Assembly (NCBI GenBank): GCA_036263455.1
Contig: DATAGZ010000004.1
Span: forward strand, 1 to 64,000
From: DATAGZ01 sp036263455
GTDB lineage: Bacteria; Pseudomonadota; Alphaproteobacteria; Dongiales; Dongiaceae
DNA: 64,000 bases
Reading direction: 5' to 3'
The position numbers were made by a program, and so were the translations under genes. Below the pieces are notes generated by a model. That model worked only from the letters and a program-made list of their open reading frames with translations, ran no database searches and was not told where the DNA came from. Position 1 is the first letter of the stretch. Every line of letters starts with the position of its first letter. Shown here in pieces: positions 34,579 to 42,797 of this stretch.

Positions 34579-35397
34579 ATGGAACAGACCGCCCACAAGC
34601 CCAACCATCCCTATCATCTGGTCGATCCCAGCCCCTGGCCGCTCCTCGGCGCTTTCGCCGGCGGCTCGCTCGCCGTCGGGATGGTTTTTTTCATGCACGG
34701 GTCGTCTTTCGCCGTGGTCTTGCCGGGTATCGCCCTGGTTCTCGCCACGATGTTCTTCTGGTGGCGCGATGTGATTAAGGAGGCCATCCAGGGTCTTCAT
34801 ACCGGTATCGTCCAGATCGGGCTGCGCTACGGCATGGCGCTGTTCATCGCCTCGGAGGTGATGTTTTTCGCCGCTTTCTTCTGGGCCTATTTCGGGGCGG
34901 CGCTTTATCCCAACGCTGCCATTGGCAATGTCTGGCCGCCCAAGGGCGTCGTCACCTTCGATCCCTTGTCTTTTCCGCTCCTGAATACGCTGATTCTTCT
35001 GACTTCGGGCACCACCGTGACCTGGGCTCATCATGCGCTACGCGAAGGCGATCGCAAGGGCATGCTTCAGGGGTTGGCGCTGACCGTCCTGCTCGGCGTA
35101 CTGTTCAGCTGCGTCCAGGCTTTCGAATATCACCATGCCGCTTTTGGCTTCAAGGACGGGATCTATCCGTCGGTCTTTTTCATGGCGACGGGCTTCCACG
35201 GCTTTCACGTGCTGGTCGGCACGACTTTCCTGATCGTGTGCCTGTATCGTGCCTGGAAGGGACAGTTCAAGCCGGACCATCATTTCGGCTTCGAAGCGGC
35301 GGCGTGGTACTGGCATTTCGTCGACGTCGTCTGGCTCTTCCTGTTCGTAGGTATCTATGTCTGGGGCGCGGGACCGGGGCCCTATGCAGGGCATTGA
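34579..35397 (+). CDS. ctaE: Cytochrome c oxidase subunit III
   Basis: A 272-residue, seven-helix subunit that stabilises the aa3 oxidase and its proton uptake. The N-terminus MEQTAHKPNHPYHLVDPSPWP is typical. The segments SEVMFFAAFFWAYFG, TGFHGFHVLVG and WYWHFVDVVWLFLF identify the family. It starts 9 bases after ctaG. A strong intrinsic terminator begins 8 bases after its stop, so this appears to be the end of the main oxidase transcript. Confidence 0.97.
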   Translation: MEQTAHKPNHPYHLVDPSPWPLLGAFAGGSLAVGMVFFMHGSSFAVVLPGIALVLATMFFWWRDVIKEAIQGLHTGIVQIGLRYGMALFIASEVMFFAAFFWAYFGAALYPNAAIGNVWPPKGVVTFDPLSFPLLNTLILLTSGTTVTWAHHALREGDRKGMLQGLALTVLLGVLFSCVQAFEYHHAAFGFKDGIYPSVFFMATGFHGFHVLVGTTFLIVCLYRAWKGQFKPDHHFGFEAAAWYWHFVDVVWLFLFVGIYVWGAGPGPYAGH

Positions 35398-35755
35398 CGG
35401 ACAAGGCGGCGCTTCGAGCGCCGCTTTTTCTTTGGCGATCCGGGCGCGGTGCCCGCGCTGCGGGCGCGGGCGGCTCTATAGAGGGGTCCTGGCACTGCGC
35501 TCGCCCTGCGAGATCTGCGGGCTCGATCTAACATCGATCGATGCGGGCGACGGTGCCGCGGCCTTTGCGATTTTCGCGCTCGGCGCACTCCTCATGCCTC
35601 TTGTGCTCTGGCTCGAGCTCGCCTACGCACCGCCGCTCTGGGTCCATGCCGTGCTCTGGGTGCCCATAACGCTGCTAGCGGCCGTGGCGATCCTGCGACC
35701 GATCAAGGCCTTTCTCATGGTGCAGCACTATCGGCACGTGCGCGATGAATCGTGA
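35384..35755 (+). CDS. DUF983 family membrane protein
   Basis: A 123-residue protein of the DUF983 family, often found directly after ctaE in alphaproteobacterial oxidase operons. An N-terminal zinc-ribbon-like part has CPRCGRGRLYRG and CEICGLD (two CxxC pairs). Two membrane helices follow (residues about 60–105). The function is not established; a link to oxidase assembly is inferred from position. The ATG at 35384 overlaps ctaE by 14 bases. A TTG at 35432, just beyond the terminator, is an alternative start (MAIRARCPRCG). Its 3' end overlaps dgt by 11 bases. Confidence 0.85.
   Translation: MQGIDGQGGASSAAFSLAIRARCPRCGRGRLYRGVLALRSPCEICGLDLTSIDAGDGAAAFAIFALGALLMPLVLWLELAYAPPLWVHAVLWVPITLLAAVAILRPIKAFLMVQHYRHVRDES
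35406..35433 (+). terminator. Strong intrinsic terminator after ctaE
   Basis: GCGGCGC (35406–35412) and GCGCCGC (35418–35424) form a perfect 7-bp GC stem with the loop TTCGA, followed at once by TTTTTCTTT. It lies 8 bases after the ctaE stop. It falls inside the first codons of the DUF983 frame that starts at 35384, so it would act as an attenuator if that start is used. Confidence 0.85.
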
Positions 35756-36905
35756 ACCCTATGCCTGCCGGCCGGCGGATAGCCGCGGCCGCTTCATTGG
35801 CGAGGAAGAGAGCCCGATGCGCTCGCCCTACCAGCGCGACCGCGACCGCGTCATTCATTCCACGGCTTTTCGCAGGCTCAAGCATAAGACGCAGGTCTTC
35901 GTCTATCATGAAGGAGACCATTACCGCACACGGCTCACTCATTCGCTGGAAGTCGCCCAGATTGCCCGCACCCTCGCACGCGCGCTGGGGCTGGATGAGG
36001 ATCTCGCTGAGACCTGCGCGTTGGCGCACGATCTCGGCCATCCGCCGTTCGGACATGCTGGCGAGGAGGCGCTCGCCCTTTGCATGCGCGATGCCGGCGG
36101 CTTCGATCACAACGAGCAGACGTTCCGCGTCCTCACGCTGCTGGAGCGCCATTACGCCGATTTCGACGGTCTGAACCTGAGCTGGGAAAGTCTCGAAGGA
36201 ATCGTCAAGCATAACGGACCGCTGCTCGGTCCCCGCGCCGGGGCGAAAGCCCTGGCTGCGGGCGTACCGGCGAGCGTCGCCGCTTTCGATGCGCGCTGGA
36301 ATCTCGCGCTGGATACTTTCCCTAGTGCCGAGGCGCAGGCGGCGGCGATTGCCGACGATATCGCCTATAACAATCACGATCTCGACGATGGACTACGTGC
36401 CGGATTCTTTGCCTTGGAAGAGCTGGGCGAGCTACCGGTGCTCGGAGAGATCATCGCCGATTGCCGCAGGCATTGGCCGGGACTGGAAGAGACCCGGCTG
36501 ATTCACGAGACCATCCGGCGGCTCATAGATCGGATGGTCCGCGATGTGGTAGAGGAATCGCGCCGCCATTTAGCGAGCCTCTCCTCGCCCGAAGCTGTCC
36601 GCAACGCGCCCGCGCTGGCCCTATGCTTCTCGCCCGAGATGCAGGAAGCGGATCGGGCGCTCAAGAAGTTCCTTTTTGCCCGGATGTACCGCCATTACCG
36701 AGTCAACCGCATGTCGCACCGGGCCCACCGCGTCATCGCCGATCTCTTCGATCTTCATATGAATTCCGCCGAATGCCTGCCGCCGGACTGGGCGGCCTAT
36801 TATCGTAATTCCGATCATGCTCAGCGCGCGCGCGTCGTGTGCGATTATCTCGCCGGTATGACCGACAAGTACGCCCTCGACAGCTGGCAGGAATTGTTCT
36901 CCTGA
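35745..36905 (+). CDS. dgt: Deoxyguanosinetriphosphate triphosphohydrolase-like protein
   Basis: A 386-residue HD-domain phosphohydrolase of the dGTPase family, which cleaves dNTPs to deoxynucleoside and triphosphate. Metal ligands include H95 and D96 in AHDLGHPPFGHAG, preceded by RTRLTHSLEVAQIAR. The N-terminal SPYQRDRDRVIHSTAFRRLKHKTQVF segment is characteristic. The dNTP preference cannot be read from sequence. It starts 11 bases inside DUF983. In many alphaproteobacteria argS follows dgt; here the SPOR gene follows directly. Confidence 0.93.
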   Translation: MNREPYACRPADSRGRFIGEEESPMRSPYQRDRDRVIHSTAFRRLKHKTQVFVYHEGDHYRTRLTHSLEVAQIARTLARALGLDEDLAETCALAHDLGHPPFGHAGEEALALCMRDAGGFDHNEQTFRVLTLLERHYADFDGLNLSWESLEGIVKHNGPLLGPRAGAKALAAGVPASVAAFDARWNLALDTFPSAEAQAAAIADDIAYNNHDLDDGLRAGFFALEELGELPVLGEIIADCRRHWPGLEETRLIHETIRRLIDRMVRDVVEESRRHLASLSSPEAVRNAPALALCFSPEMQEADRALKKFLFARMYRHYRVNRMSHRAHRVIADLFDLHMNSAECLPPDWAAYYRNSDHAQRARVVCDYLAGMTDKYALDSWQELFS

Positions 36906-36959
36906 GGAAAACCGCCGGATTTGCTTGACCCAATCCGAGTCGATTTGCTCCCATAGATC

Positions 36960-38165
36960 ATGCCTAATGATCCGTCCCGTTCCGATAAAATCCAGGCAAG
37001 CGTGGCCGCTGCCCTGTCGCGCTTGCGCGGCGATCTGACGCAGAATGGCCGTGCGGGCCTCCCCGACGCCGGTTCGGGGGAACGGATCGAACCCCATCTG
37101 GGCGGCGCGGGGAATTATGCACCCCCTCAGCCAGTCGGTATGCCGCCGGCCTCGCCTCCGAATGTAGAAAGCGCCTACGATCATCTCCATACGCAGGACG
37201 TATCGGGGTTCGCCCAAGCCGAACCCGAATATGCTGAGCAGCAAGGCGAATATTTTCCTGCACCCCAGCAGCGGGTGCGTCAGGAGCATCCTGACTTTGC
37301 GGCCGCGCAGGCCGACCTTCTCCATGCCTATTCTCAAAATGCGATGGCCGACATGAATGCCGACCCCTTGACGCCCTTTAACCAGCCTCGCAAAGGCAAG
37401 CTGCGCTACGGCGTGATTATCGGCGCGGTAGCTACTGCGGTGCTTTTGGCATGGTGGCTCGGCCATCGCGGCAGCGGCGAGGTCCCGGTGATCACGGCCG
37501 ATGCGGCGCCCGACAAGGTCAAGCCCGCGCCCGATCAGGCCAATCAGGTTCCCAATCAGAACGTTCAGATTTACGATGCCATTCACGGCCAGCAGGCTGC
37601 AGATGGTGGGACACCGCCAGCACCAGCCGGTACCAATCCTGTACCGATTCCTCCGCAAGCGTCACCTGCTCCGCCGAGCGAGGCAGGGCCTGGCGCCGCG
37701 CCTGCCCCTGTGCTGGCGCCCACGGCGGACCAGCCCGCGCCAGCGGCGGTCCCGGTTCCGGCCATTCAATCCGCTATTGACGTTCCCCCGCCTTCCGTGC
37801 TCGACGGACAGGCGAGCGCACCGCCGGAAACGCCCGCTCCAACGTTGCCCCCAGTAAAGGCGACTACCGCCCCGAGCAAGACGAAAACCGCTTCGGCTTC
37901 GGCTGCGCCCCAAAAGGCTACGACGGGGGCGGCCCGCATTCAGCTGGGTGCCGTGAAGAGCCCCGAGGCGGCCAAGGCCCTGTGGACCAAGCTTCAGCAT
38001 TCGAATGCCACCACACTCGGCAAACTTAAATTTTCGACGGAGAAGGTCAGCAAGAACGGCCAGACCTTCTATCGCGTACAGGCAGGGCCCTTTGCGTCTC
38101 GCCAACTCGCCCTCAACGCCTGCCATGCGTTGAAAGCTAAGGGCGTCGATTGCATCGTCCATTAG
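36960..38165 (+). CDS. SPOR domain-containing membrane protein
   Basis: A 401-residue protein with a cytoplasmic N-terminal part and one membrane helix at about residues 148–166 (GVIIGAVATAVLLAWWLG). A long Pro/Ala-rich periplasmic linker follows (about 175–320), then a C-terminal SPOR domain (about 325–400; IQLGAVKSPEAAKALW, RVQAGPFASRQLA). SPOR domains bind denuded peptidoglycan at division sites. The linkage to dgt, nagZ and scpAB is conserved in alphaproteobacteria. Length and linker vary widely in the family. Confidence 0.88.
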   Translation: MPNDPSRSDKIQASVAAALSRLRGDLTQNGRAGLPDAGSGERIEPHLGGAGNYAPPQPVGMPPASPPNVESAYDHLHTQDVSGFAQAEPEYAEQQGEYFPAPQQRVRQEHPDFAAAQADLLHAYSQNAMADMNADPLTPFNQPRKGKLRYGVIIGAVATAVLLAWWLGHRGSGEVPVITADAAPDKVKPAPDQANQVPNQNVQIYDAIHGQQAADGGTPPAPAGTNPVPIPPQASPAPPSEAGPGAAPAPVLAPTADQPAPAAVPVPAIQSAIDVPPPSVLDGQASAPPETPAPTLPPVKATTAPSKTKTASASAAPQKATTGAARIQLGAVKSPEAAKALWTKLQHSNATTLGKLKFSTEKVSKNGQTFYRVQAGPFASRQLALNACHALKAKGVDCIVH

Positions 38166-38179
38166 GACGTTCCTAAGCG

Positions 38180-39187
38180 ATGCGCCCGGTCATTTTCGGC
38201 CTCGCCGGCCCGGCATTGACCGACCGCGAGCGCGGCTTCCTCAAGGAGGTCGCGCCGCTCGGCGTCATTCTTTTTACCCGCAACATTATCGATCCGCCGC
38301 AAGTCCGCTCCTTGGTCGCGTCCGTGCAGGAATTACTTGGCGGCAAGGCGGCGATTCTGATCGATCAAGAGGGCGGGCGGGTCGCACGGCTGCGGCCGCC
38401 GTTCTGGCGCGAGGCGCCGCCTGCACGCCGTTTTGCATTGCTTTATGCCCGTGACGCGGAACGCGGGCTGCGCGCCTGCTATCTCAATCATCGCTTGATC
38501 GCCGATGAGCTTTCCGCGCTAGGGGTCACGGTCGATTGCGCCCCGGTGCTGGATATCTTTTTCCCCTTTGCGCATGACATTATCGGCGACCGCGCCTTCG
38601 GGTCGTCTCCGGTCGAAGCCAAGGCGCTTGGACAGGCCGCTCAGCGCGGCCTGAGCGATGGTGGCATCATCCCGGTTGCAAAGCATATTCCCGGCCATGG
38701 GCGCGCCCAGGTGGATTCACATCTGTCTCTCCCTGTCGTCGAGACGCCGCGCACGGTTTTGTCCGAAACCGATTTCGCTGCTTTTCAGGAATTGCTCCCC
38801 GGGGCCTGGGCGATGACTGCCCATATCGTCTATACGGATGTCGACTCTGCGGCACCGGCGACCTTTTCCGCTCGCGTCATTGCCGATGTCATTCGCGGGG
38901 AAATCGGCTTTTCGGGTATTCTGCTGAGCGACGATCTGGGAATGAAGGCGCTCTCGGGCAGTTTCGCCGCACGGGCGCGCCAATCCATAATGGCAGGGTG
39001 CGATATCGCCCTGCATTGCTCCGGTAATCTCTCGGAAATGGAGGAAATCGCCGGCGCGCTTTCCACTCTATCCGAGGAGGCGCTGGCCCGCTATAGTGGA
39101 GCGTGCGGGCAGATCACCGCCATTAAAGAGGACATGCGCCGCGAGGACATGCTTCTCGAACTCACGGATCTTTTGGAAAATTCATGA
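38180..39187 (+). CDS. nagZ: Beta-N-acetylhexosaminidase (NagZ)
   Basis: A 335-residue GH3 glycosidase that removes GlcNAc from peptidoglycan fragments in cell-wall recycling. The motifs IDQEGGRVARLRPPF, KHIPGHGRAQVDSHLSLP (usually KHFPGHG; here Ile replaces Phe) and LLSDDLGMKAL with the nucleophile Asp are present. It begins 14 bases after the SPOR stop, and its stop overlaps the site-2 protease gene by ATGA. Confidence 0.95.
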   Translation: MRPVIFGLAGPALTDRERGFLKEVAPLGVILFTRNIIDPPQVRSLVASVQELLGGKAAILIDQEGGRVARLRPPFWREAPPARRFALLYARDAERGLRACYLNHRLIADELSALGVTVDCAPVLDIFFPFAHDIIGDRAFGSSPVEAKALGQAAQRGLSDGGIIPVAKHIPGHGRAQVDSHLSLPVVETPRTVLSETDFAAFQELLPGAWAMTAHIVYTDVDSAAPATFSARVIADVIRGEIGFSGILLSDDLGMKALSGSFAARARQSIMAGCDIALHCSGNLSEMEEIAGALSTLSEEALARYSGACGQITAIKEDMRREDMLLELTDLLENS

Positions 39188-39864
39188 ACGCCGACACGTT
39201 TTCCGCGACCCTCCATCAGCTCAGCACATGGGTGTTGCCCGTCCTCATCGGCATCACCTTGCACGAAGCTGCGCACGGGTACGTCGCCTGGCTACGTGGC
39301 GACGATACGGCCTATCGCCTCGGCCGGGTAAGCTTCAATCCGCTGGTCCATATCGATCCGATGGGTACCGTTCTGCTGCCCGCCTTGTTGTACATGGCTG
39401 GAGGATTCCTTTTCGGCTATGCCAAGCCGGTGCCGGTCGCGTTTCAGCGCCTGCGCAACCCGCGCTGGGACAGCGTGCTGGTGGCTGCGGCGGGTCCGGG
39501 AATCAATCTGGTCCTGGCTTTGGTCTCTGCGCTGCTTCTGCACGCCGTGACCTATATGCCGGATGTCGCAGCAGGATGGGCTGGCGCGACGCTGGTCAAT
39601 TCGCTGGAATTGAATATCTGGCTTGCCGTTTTCAATCTGCTGCCGGTCCCCCCGCTGGATGGAGGACGTATCCTGGTCGGCATCGTGCCGCGCCCGATTG
39701 GCGCGCGCATCGCGGCGCTCGAACCGTATGGTATGTGGATCGTCCTGTTTCTTCTTTTTCTTCTCCCCGTGCTGCTTCACCGCAATATCATCGGTGGCAT
39801 CCTGTTCCCGATCGTCGATTACATCCGTTCCGCCATCATCGTCCTCACGGGAGTGGGCTCATGA
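39184..39864 (+). CDS. Site-2 protease family protein (M50)
   Basis: A 226-residue intramembrane metalloprotease of the compact M50 type, without PDZ domains. The zinc motif HEAAH is at residues 27–31 (ITLHEAAHGYVAWL), and the second motif NLLPVPPLDGGRI lies in the later helix. About five or six membrane helices are visible. The substrate is unknown. Four-base overlaps with nagZ before and scpA after show it is part of the operon. Its place between nagZ and scpA is less usual. Confidence 0.9.
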   Translation: MNADTFSATLHQLSTWVLPVLIGITLHEAAHGYVAWLRGDDTAYRLGRVSFNPLVHIDPMGTVLLPALLYMAGGFLFGYAKPVPVAFQRLRNPRWDSVLVAAAGPGINLVLALVSALLLHAVTYMPDVAAGWAGATLVNSLELNIWLAVFNLLPVPPLDGGRILVGIVPRPIGARIAALEPYGMWIVLFLLFLLPVLLHRNIIGGILFPIVDYIRSAIIVLTGVGS

Positions 39865-40619
39865 GCGACACCGAGGCGTTGGCGCAGGAACTGGTTCTCG
39901 ACCTCGATGGATATGAGGGGCCTATCGATGTTCTCCTGACGCTTGCGCGCGATCAGAAGGTCGACCTCAAGAAAATCTCGATTCTTGAACTTGCCGATCA
40001 ATATCTCGAATTCATTGCGCGGGCGCGCCGGCTGCGGCTTGAAATTGCCGCCGATTATCTGGTCATGGCGGCGTGGCTGGCTTATCTGAAGTCGCGCCTG
40101 CTTCTCCCCGAACCCCCTAGCGAGGGCGAGCCTACCGGGGCGGCGCTCGCCGAAGCGCTTGCCTTCCAGCTTCAGCGGCTCGCCGCGATGAAGAAGGCTG
40201 GCGAGGCGCTGATGGCGCTGCCCCAACTCGGCCGTGATGTGTTCGGGCGGGGCTGGCCAGAACCGGTCGAGATCGTCAACCGCACCCATTTCGCCGCGTC
40301 TCTTTACGATCTGTTGCGGGCATATGGATCCTACCCTAACCGGGCCCGCCAAGGCCTGCTCGAGATTGCGCCGCTGCGCCTGCTCTCGATGGACGATGCG
40401 CTCAAGCGGTTGAACGACATGATGGGCGTGGCGGTCGAATGGACAAGCCTGGCCGATTTCATGCCGGAGGATTACGCGCATCCGCTGCAAAAGCGGGCGG
40501 CGCTTGCTGCCACTTTCGCCGCCACGCTCGAGCTTGCGCGTGCCGGGCGCATCCAGCTACGCCAAGACGGTTCTTTTGGCCCCATTTATCTTCGCCGTAA
40601 GGAAGACCAGCATGAGTGA
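39861..40619 (+). CDS. scpA: Segregation and condensation protein A
   Basis: A 252-residue kleisin of the SMC–ScpA–ScpB condensin, needed for chromosome segregation. The N-terminal SMC-neck-binding region reads LDGYEGPIDVLLTLARDQKVDLKKI; the C-terminal winged helix binds the SMC head. The ATG at 39861 overlaps the site-2 protease stop. The upstream in-frame extension is out of frame with real genes and is rejected. It overlaps scpB by 8 bases. Confidence 0.95.
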   Translation: MSDTEALAQELVLDLDGYEGPIDVLLTLARDQKVDLKKISILELADQYLEFIARARRLRLEIAADYLVMAAWLAYLKSRLLLPEPPSEGEPTGAALAEALAFQLQRLAAMKKAGEALMALPQLGRDVFGRGWPEPVEIVNRTHFAASLYDLLRAYGSYPNRARQGLLEIAPLRLLSMDDALKRLNDMMGVAVEWTSLADFMPEDYAHPLQKRAALAATFAATLELARAGRIQLRQDGSFGPIYLRRKEDQHE

Positions 40620-41328
40620 CGAACGCTTTTTCCGGCTGCGCCTCGTCGAGGCCCTGCTCTTTGCCGCGAGCGGCCCGCTGAGCGAGAAAGACCTCGCGGT
40701 TTATCTTCCCGCCGAAGAGGATATCCCCGCACTTCTCGAGGAGTTGCGCGCTTTTTATGCCAATCGCGGCGTGCACCTCACTAAAATTGGCGAGGGTTGG
40801 GCTTTGCGCACCGCGCCCGATCTCGCCGAACATCTGCGCATCACGCGCCAGATTACCCGCAAATTGTCGCGCGCGGCGGTGGAAACCCTCGCGATCATTG
40901 CCTACCATCAACCCGTCACCCGCGCCGAAATCGAGGAAATCCGCGGGGTGGTTATTTCCAAGGGTACGCTCGATACGTTGCTTGAAGCTGGATGGATCGC
41001 GCCTAAGGGAAGGCGCCAGACGCCGGGCCGGCCGGTGACCTGGGTCACGAGCCCGGCTTTTCTCGATCATTTTGGCCTGGAGAGTCTCGAAGCCCTGCCC
41101 GGAATCGAGGAGCTGCGCGCCGCTGGCCTGCTGGATGCGCGCGCGGGCGTGGCCACGCTCGGCACGCAAGCCTTCACCGAACAAGGCGCGCTTTCGCTCG
41201 AGGAGCGCGCCGAAGCGGAAGAAGGCGACGAGGGTCCCCAGATTGGCGAGGAAGATGAAAAAGCCTGGGCCGACATGGCTGATATGGCCGAACGGGAAGA
41301 AGAGCGCGAACCCATCGAAGACGCCTAA
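40612..41328 (+). CDS. scpB: Segregation and condensation protein B
   Basis: A 238-residue partner of ScpA made of two winged-helix domains. Landmarks are LRLVEALLFAASGPLSEKDL at the start, the ETLAIIAYHQPVTRAEIEEIRGV segment, and the GRRQTPGRPVTWVTSPAFLDHFGL region. A long acidic tail (from about residue 195) is outside the folded core. The tatA gene that often follows scpB is absent; a convergent glycosyltransferase gene follows instead. Confidence 0.94.
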   Translation: MSDERFFRLRLVEALLFAASGPLSEKDLAVYLPAEEDIPALLEELRAFYANRGVHLTKIGEGWALRTAPDLAEHLRITRQITRKLSRAAVETLAIIAYHQPVTRAEIEEIRGVVISKGTLDTLLEAGWIAPKGRRQTPGRPVTWVTSPAFLDHFGLESLEALPGIEELRAAGLLDARAGVATLGTQAFTEQGALSLEERAEAEEGDEGPQIGEEDEKAWADMADMAEREEEREPIEDA

Positions 41329-41336
41329 AGAATTAC

Positions 41337-42044
41337 CTATGTGGTCGGCAGCGCGTCGGGATGAAGTCGCGCCACCGGCCGGCCTTCGCGAGTCATGCCG
41401 GCGTGGACGGATTTGGCCATGAGCTGCGGCCAGGGCTGGGTGGAGTTGGCAATTTCATGTTCCGCCATCCATTGGTCGCGATACTCACTGCCAAGCGTTT
41501 CCTCGAAAATCGGCATGCCTTGGGTGAAATGGACGATCTTGGCATCGCTGCGGCGCGGGTCATAGCCGACCAGGTGATTCCACGCCGTGGGCAGCGCGCC
41601 GATTTCTTCCTCCGCCAACCAGTCGAGCGCGTGTGGGTTACGGCATTCGAGAGGATTCTCCACGAAGGCCGGGATCAGGCGCCGGTTGGAGGGATGGGCG
41701 CAGTTGAACAGGATGACGCTCGCCCATTCGAAACGCTGGCGATTCTTCACGACCATTGCTGCGCAGCGGGGATTCGCCTGTTCGAAAAGATCGGCGATGT
41801 CGCCCAGCACCAGCATGTCGATATCCAGGAACATCGCCCAACCCCGATATTCCTGTAGCCAGGGAACCAGAAAACGGCTGAAGGTGAAAGGAGTCAGGCC
41901 GCGGCGCGTCAGGGGTAACGATTCAAGCACGAGCGGATGAAGCGCGATAGGGCGGGATGACCGGCGCAGGATACTGAATTGCAGGACATTATAGGCAATC
42001 GCTTGCCGGGAATCGTAGCCGATATAGACGGGAAGAATATTCAT
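41337..42044 (-). CDS. Glycosyltransferase-like protein (GT8/GT-A type)
   Basis: A 235-residue protein with a GT-A fold look: MNILPVYIGYDSRQAIAYNVLQ at the start and a D-x-D motif in FLDIDMLVLGDIADLF at about residues 72–87. These features resemble GT8-like transferases that use a nucleotide sugar and a metal. The acceptor is unknown. It lies downstream of flaF and the 243-residue unknown gene, with a 20-base gap, so flagellin or surface glycosylation is a guess from context. It has no membrane segment. Confidence 0.7.
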   Translation of the reverse strand: MNILPVYIGYDSRQAIAYNVLQFSILRRSSRPIALHPLVLESLPLTRRGLTPFTFSRFLVPWLQEYRGWAMFLDIDMLVLGDIADLFEQANPRCAAMVVKNRQRFEWASVILFNCAHPSNRRLIPAFVENPLECRNPHALDWLAEEEIGALPTAWNHLVGYDPRRSDAKIVHFTQGMPIFEETLGSEYRDQWMAEHEIANSTQPWPQLMAKSVHAGMTREGRPVARLHPDALPTT

Positions 42045-42064
42045 TAGGCGTTCTCCGCGAGGGG

Positions 42065-42796
42065 TTAGAAGAGGGCATCATAGAGACCGCCGGTCAGCTT
42101 CTCGGTCGCCTGCTGGCCGAGCGGCGGAAGCTGCTGGATAAAATTCGCGGCCTGGGTGATTCCCTCGACGAGGTTGCTCGTGGCGGCGCTGATAGCTGAG
42201 ACGCCATAGGGATCGCTGCCATTCTGATAGGCTTTCTCCACGGTGTCATAATCGCGGGAATATGAACCCTGATTTATCTGGATTGCGTAATTGAAGGTCT
42301 GACGCGCCGCCGGATCGACGCCATCCCTTCGGGTGATGCGCAGAAGGTAATCCCCTTTGGCGAGCGTGAGGCTTCCCTGCCGAAGCGCCGCATAATTATC
42401 GGAGGTATCCTCCTGGATCGCCTGGTTATCGGCGATGGTCTGCCTGCTGGCCTTGTCGATTATCTGGATGTGCAGTGTGTCTTCGACGGGGCCAAGATTA
42501 CCCAATGCGCCGATCTGCGTCGCGGCAGAAGTCGCCACGTGAAAGGCGAAGTTGTCCACTCTGTCGCCTCGGCTGAGCGCCGAGACGATATTGAGCCGGG
42601 ATCGATCGGTCTCGAGCGTTCCAATCGAGCGCGACGTGGCGCTGTTGTCGTAGACGACATCTGCGCTGTTGCGGCGGAAAGTCTGGACCTTCTGTGACTG
42701 TTGCTTGGTTTGCTGAACGATGCTCTTGAGCTGCTCGCTGATACGCCGCAAGAGCGAGGTGGGGTCGGGTGCCACGGACGCGGAGAAGATGGCCAT
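42065..42796 (-). CDS. Unknown protein with a PPC-like beta-sandwich segment
   Basis: I do not recognise this 243-residue protein. The N-terminus (residues 1–45) is a polar, probably helical segment (LLRRISEQLKSIVQQTKQQSQ). Residues about 78–180 resemble bacterial pre-peptidase C-terminal (PPC) beta-sandwich domains: GDRVDNFAFHV, then LAKGDYLLRITRRDG and FNYAIQINQGSY. The C-terminus is helical. There is no signal peptide. It starts 1 base after flaF, so it is probably co-expressed with it. A role in export or assembly of a surface appendage would fit but is not shown. Confidence 0.6.
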   Translation of the reverse strand: MAIFSASVAPDPTSLLRRISEQLKSIVQQTKQQSQKVQTFRRNSADVVYDNSATSRSIGTLETDRSRLNIVSALSRGDRVDNFAFHVATSAATQIGALGNLGPVEDTLHIQIIDKASRQTIADNQAIQEDTSDNYAALRQGSLTLAKGDYLLRITRRDGVDPAARQTFNYAIQINQGSYSRDYDTVEKAYQNGSDPYGVSAISAATSNLVEGITQAANFIQQLPPLGQQATEKLTGGLYDALF

Positions 42797-42797
42797 G

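Noticed and set aside
36906..36959. TTGACC as a -35 element for the SPOR gene
   Set aside because: No acceptable -10 hexamer occurs at 15–19 bases spacing.
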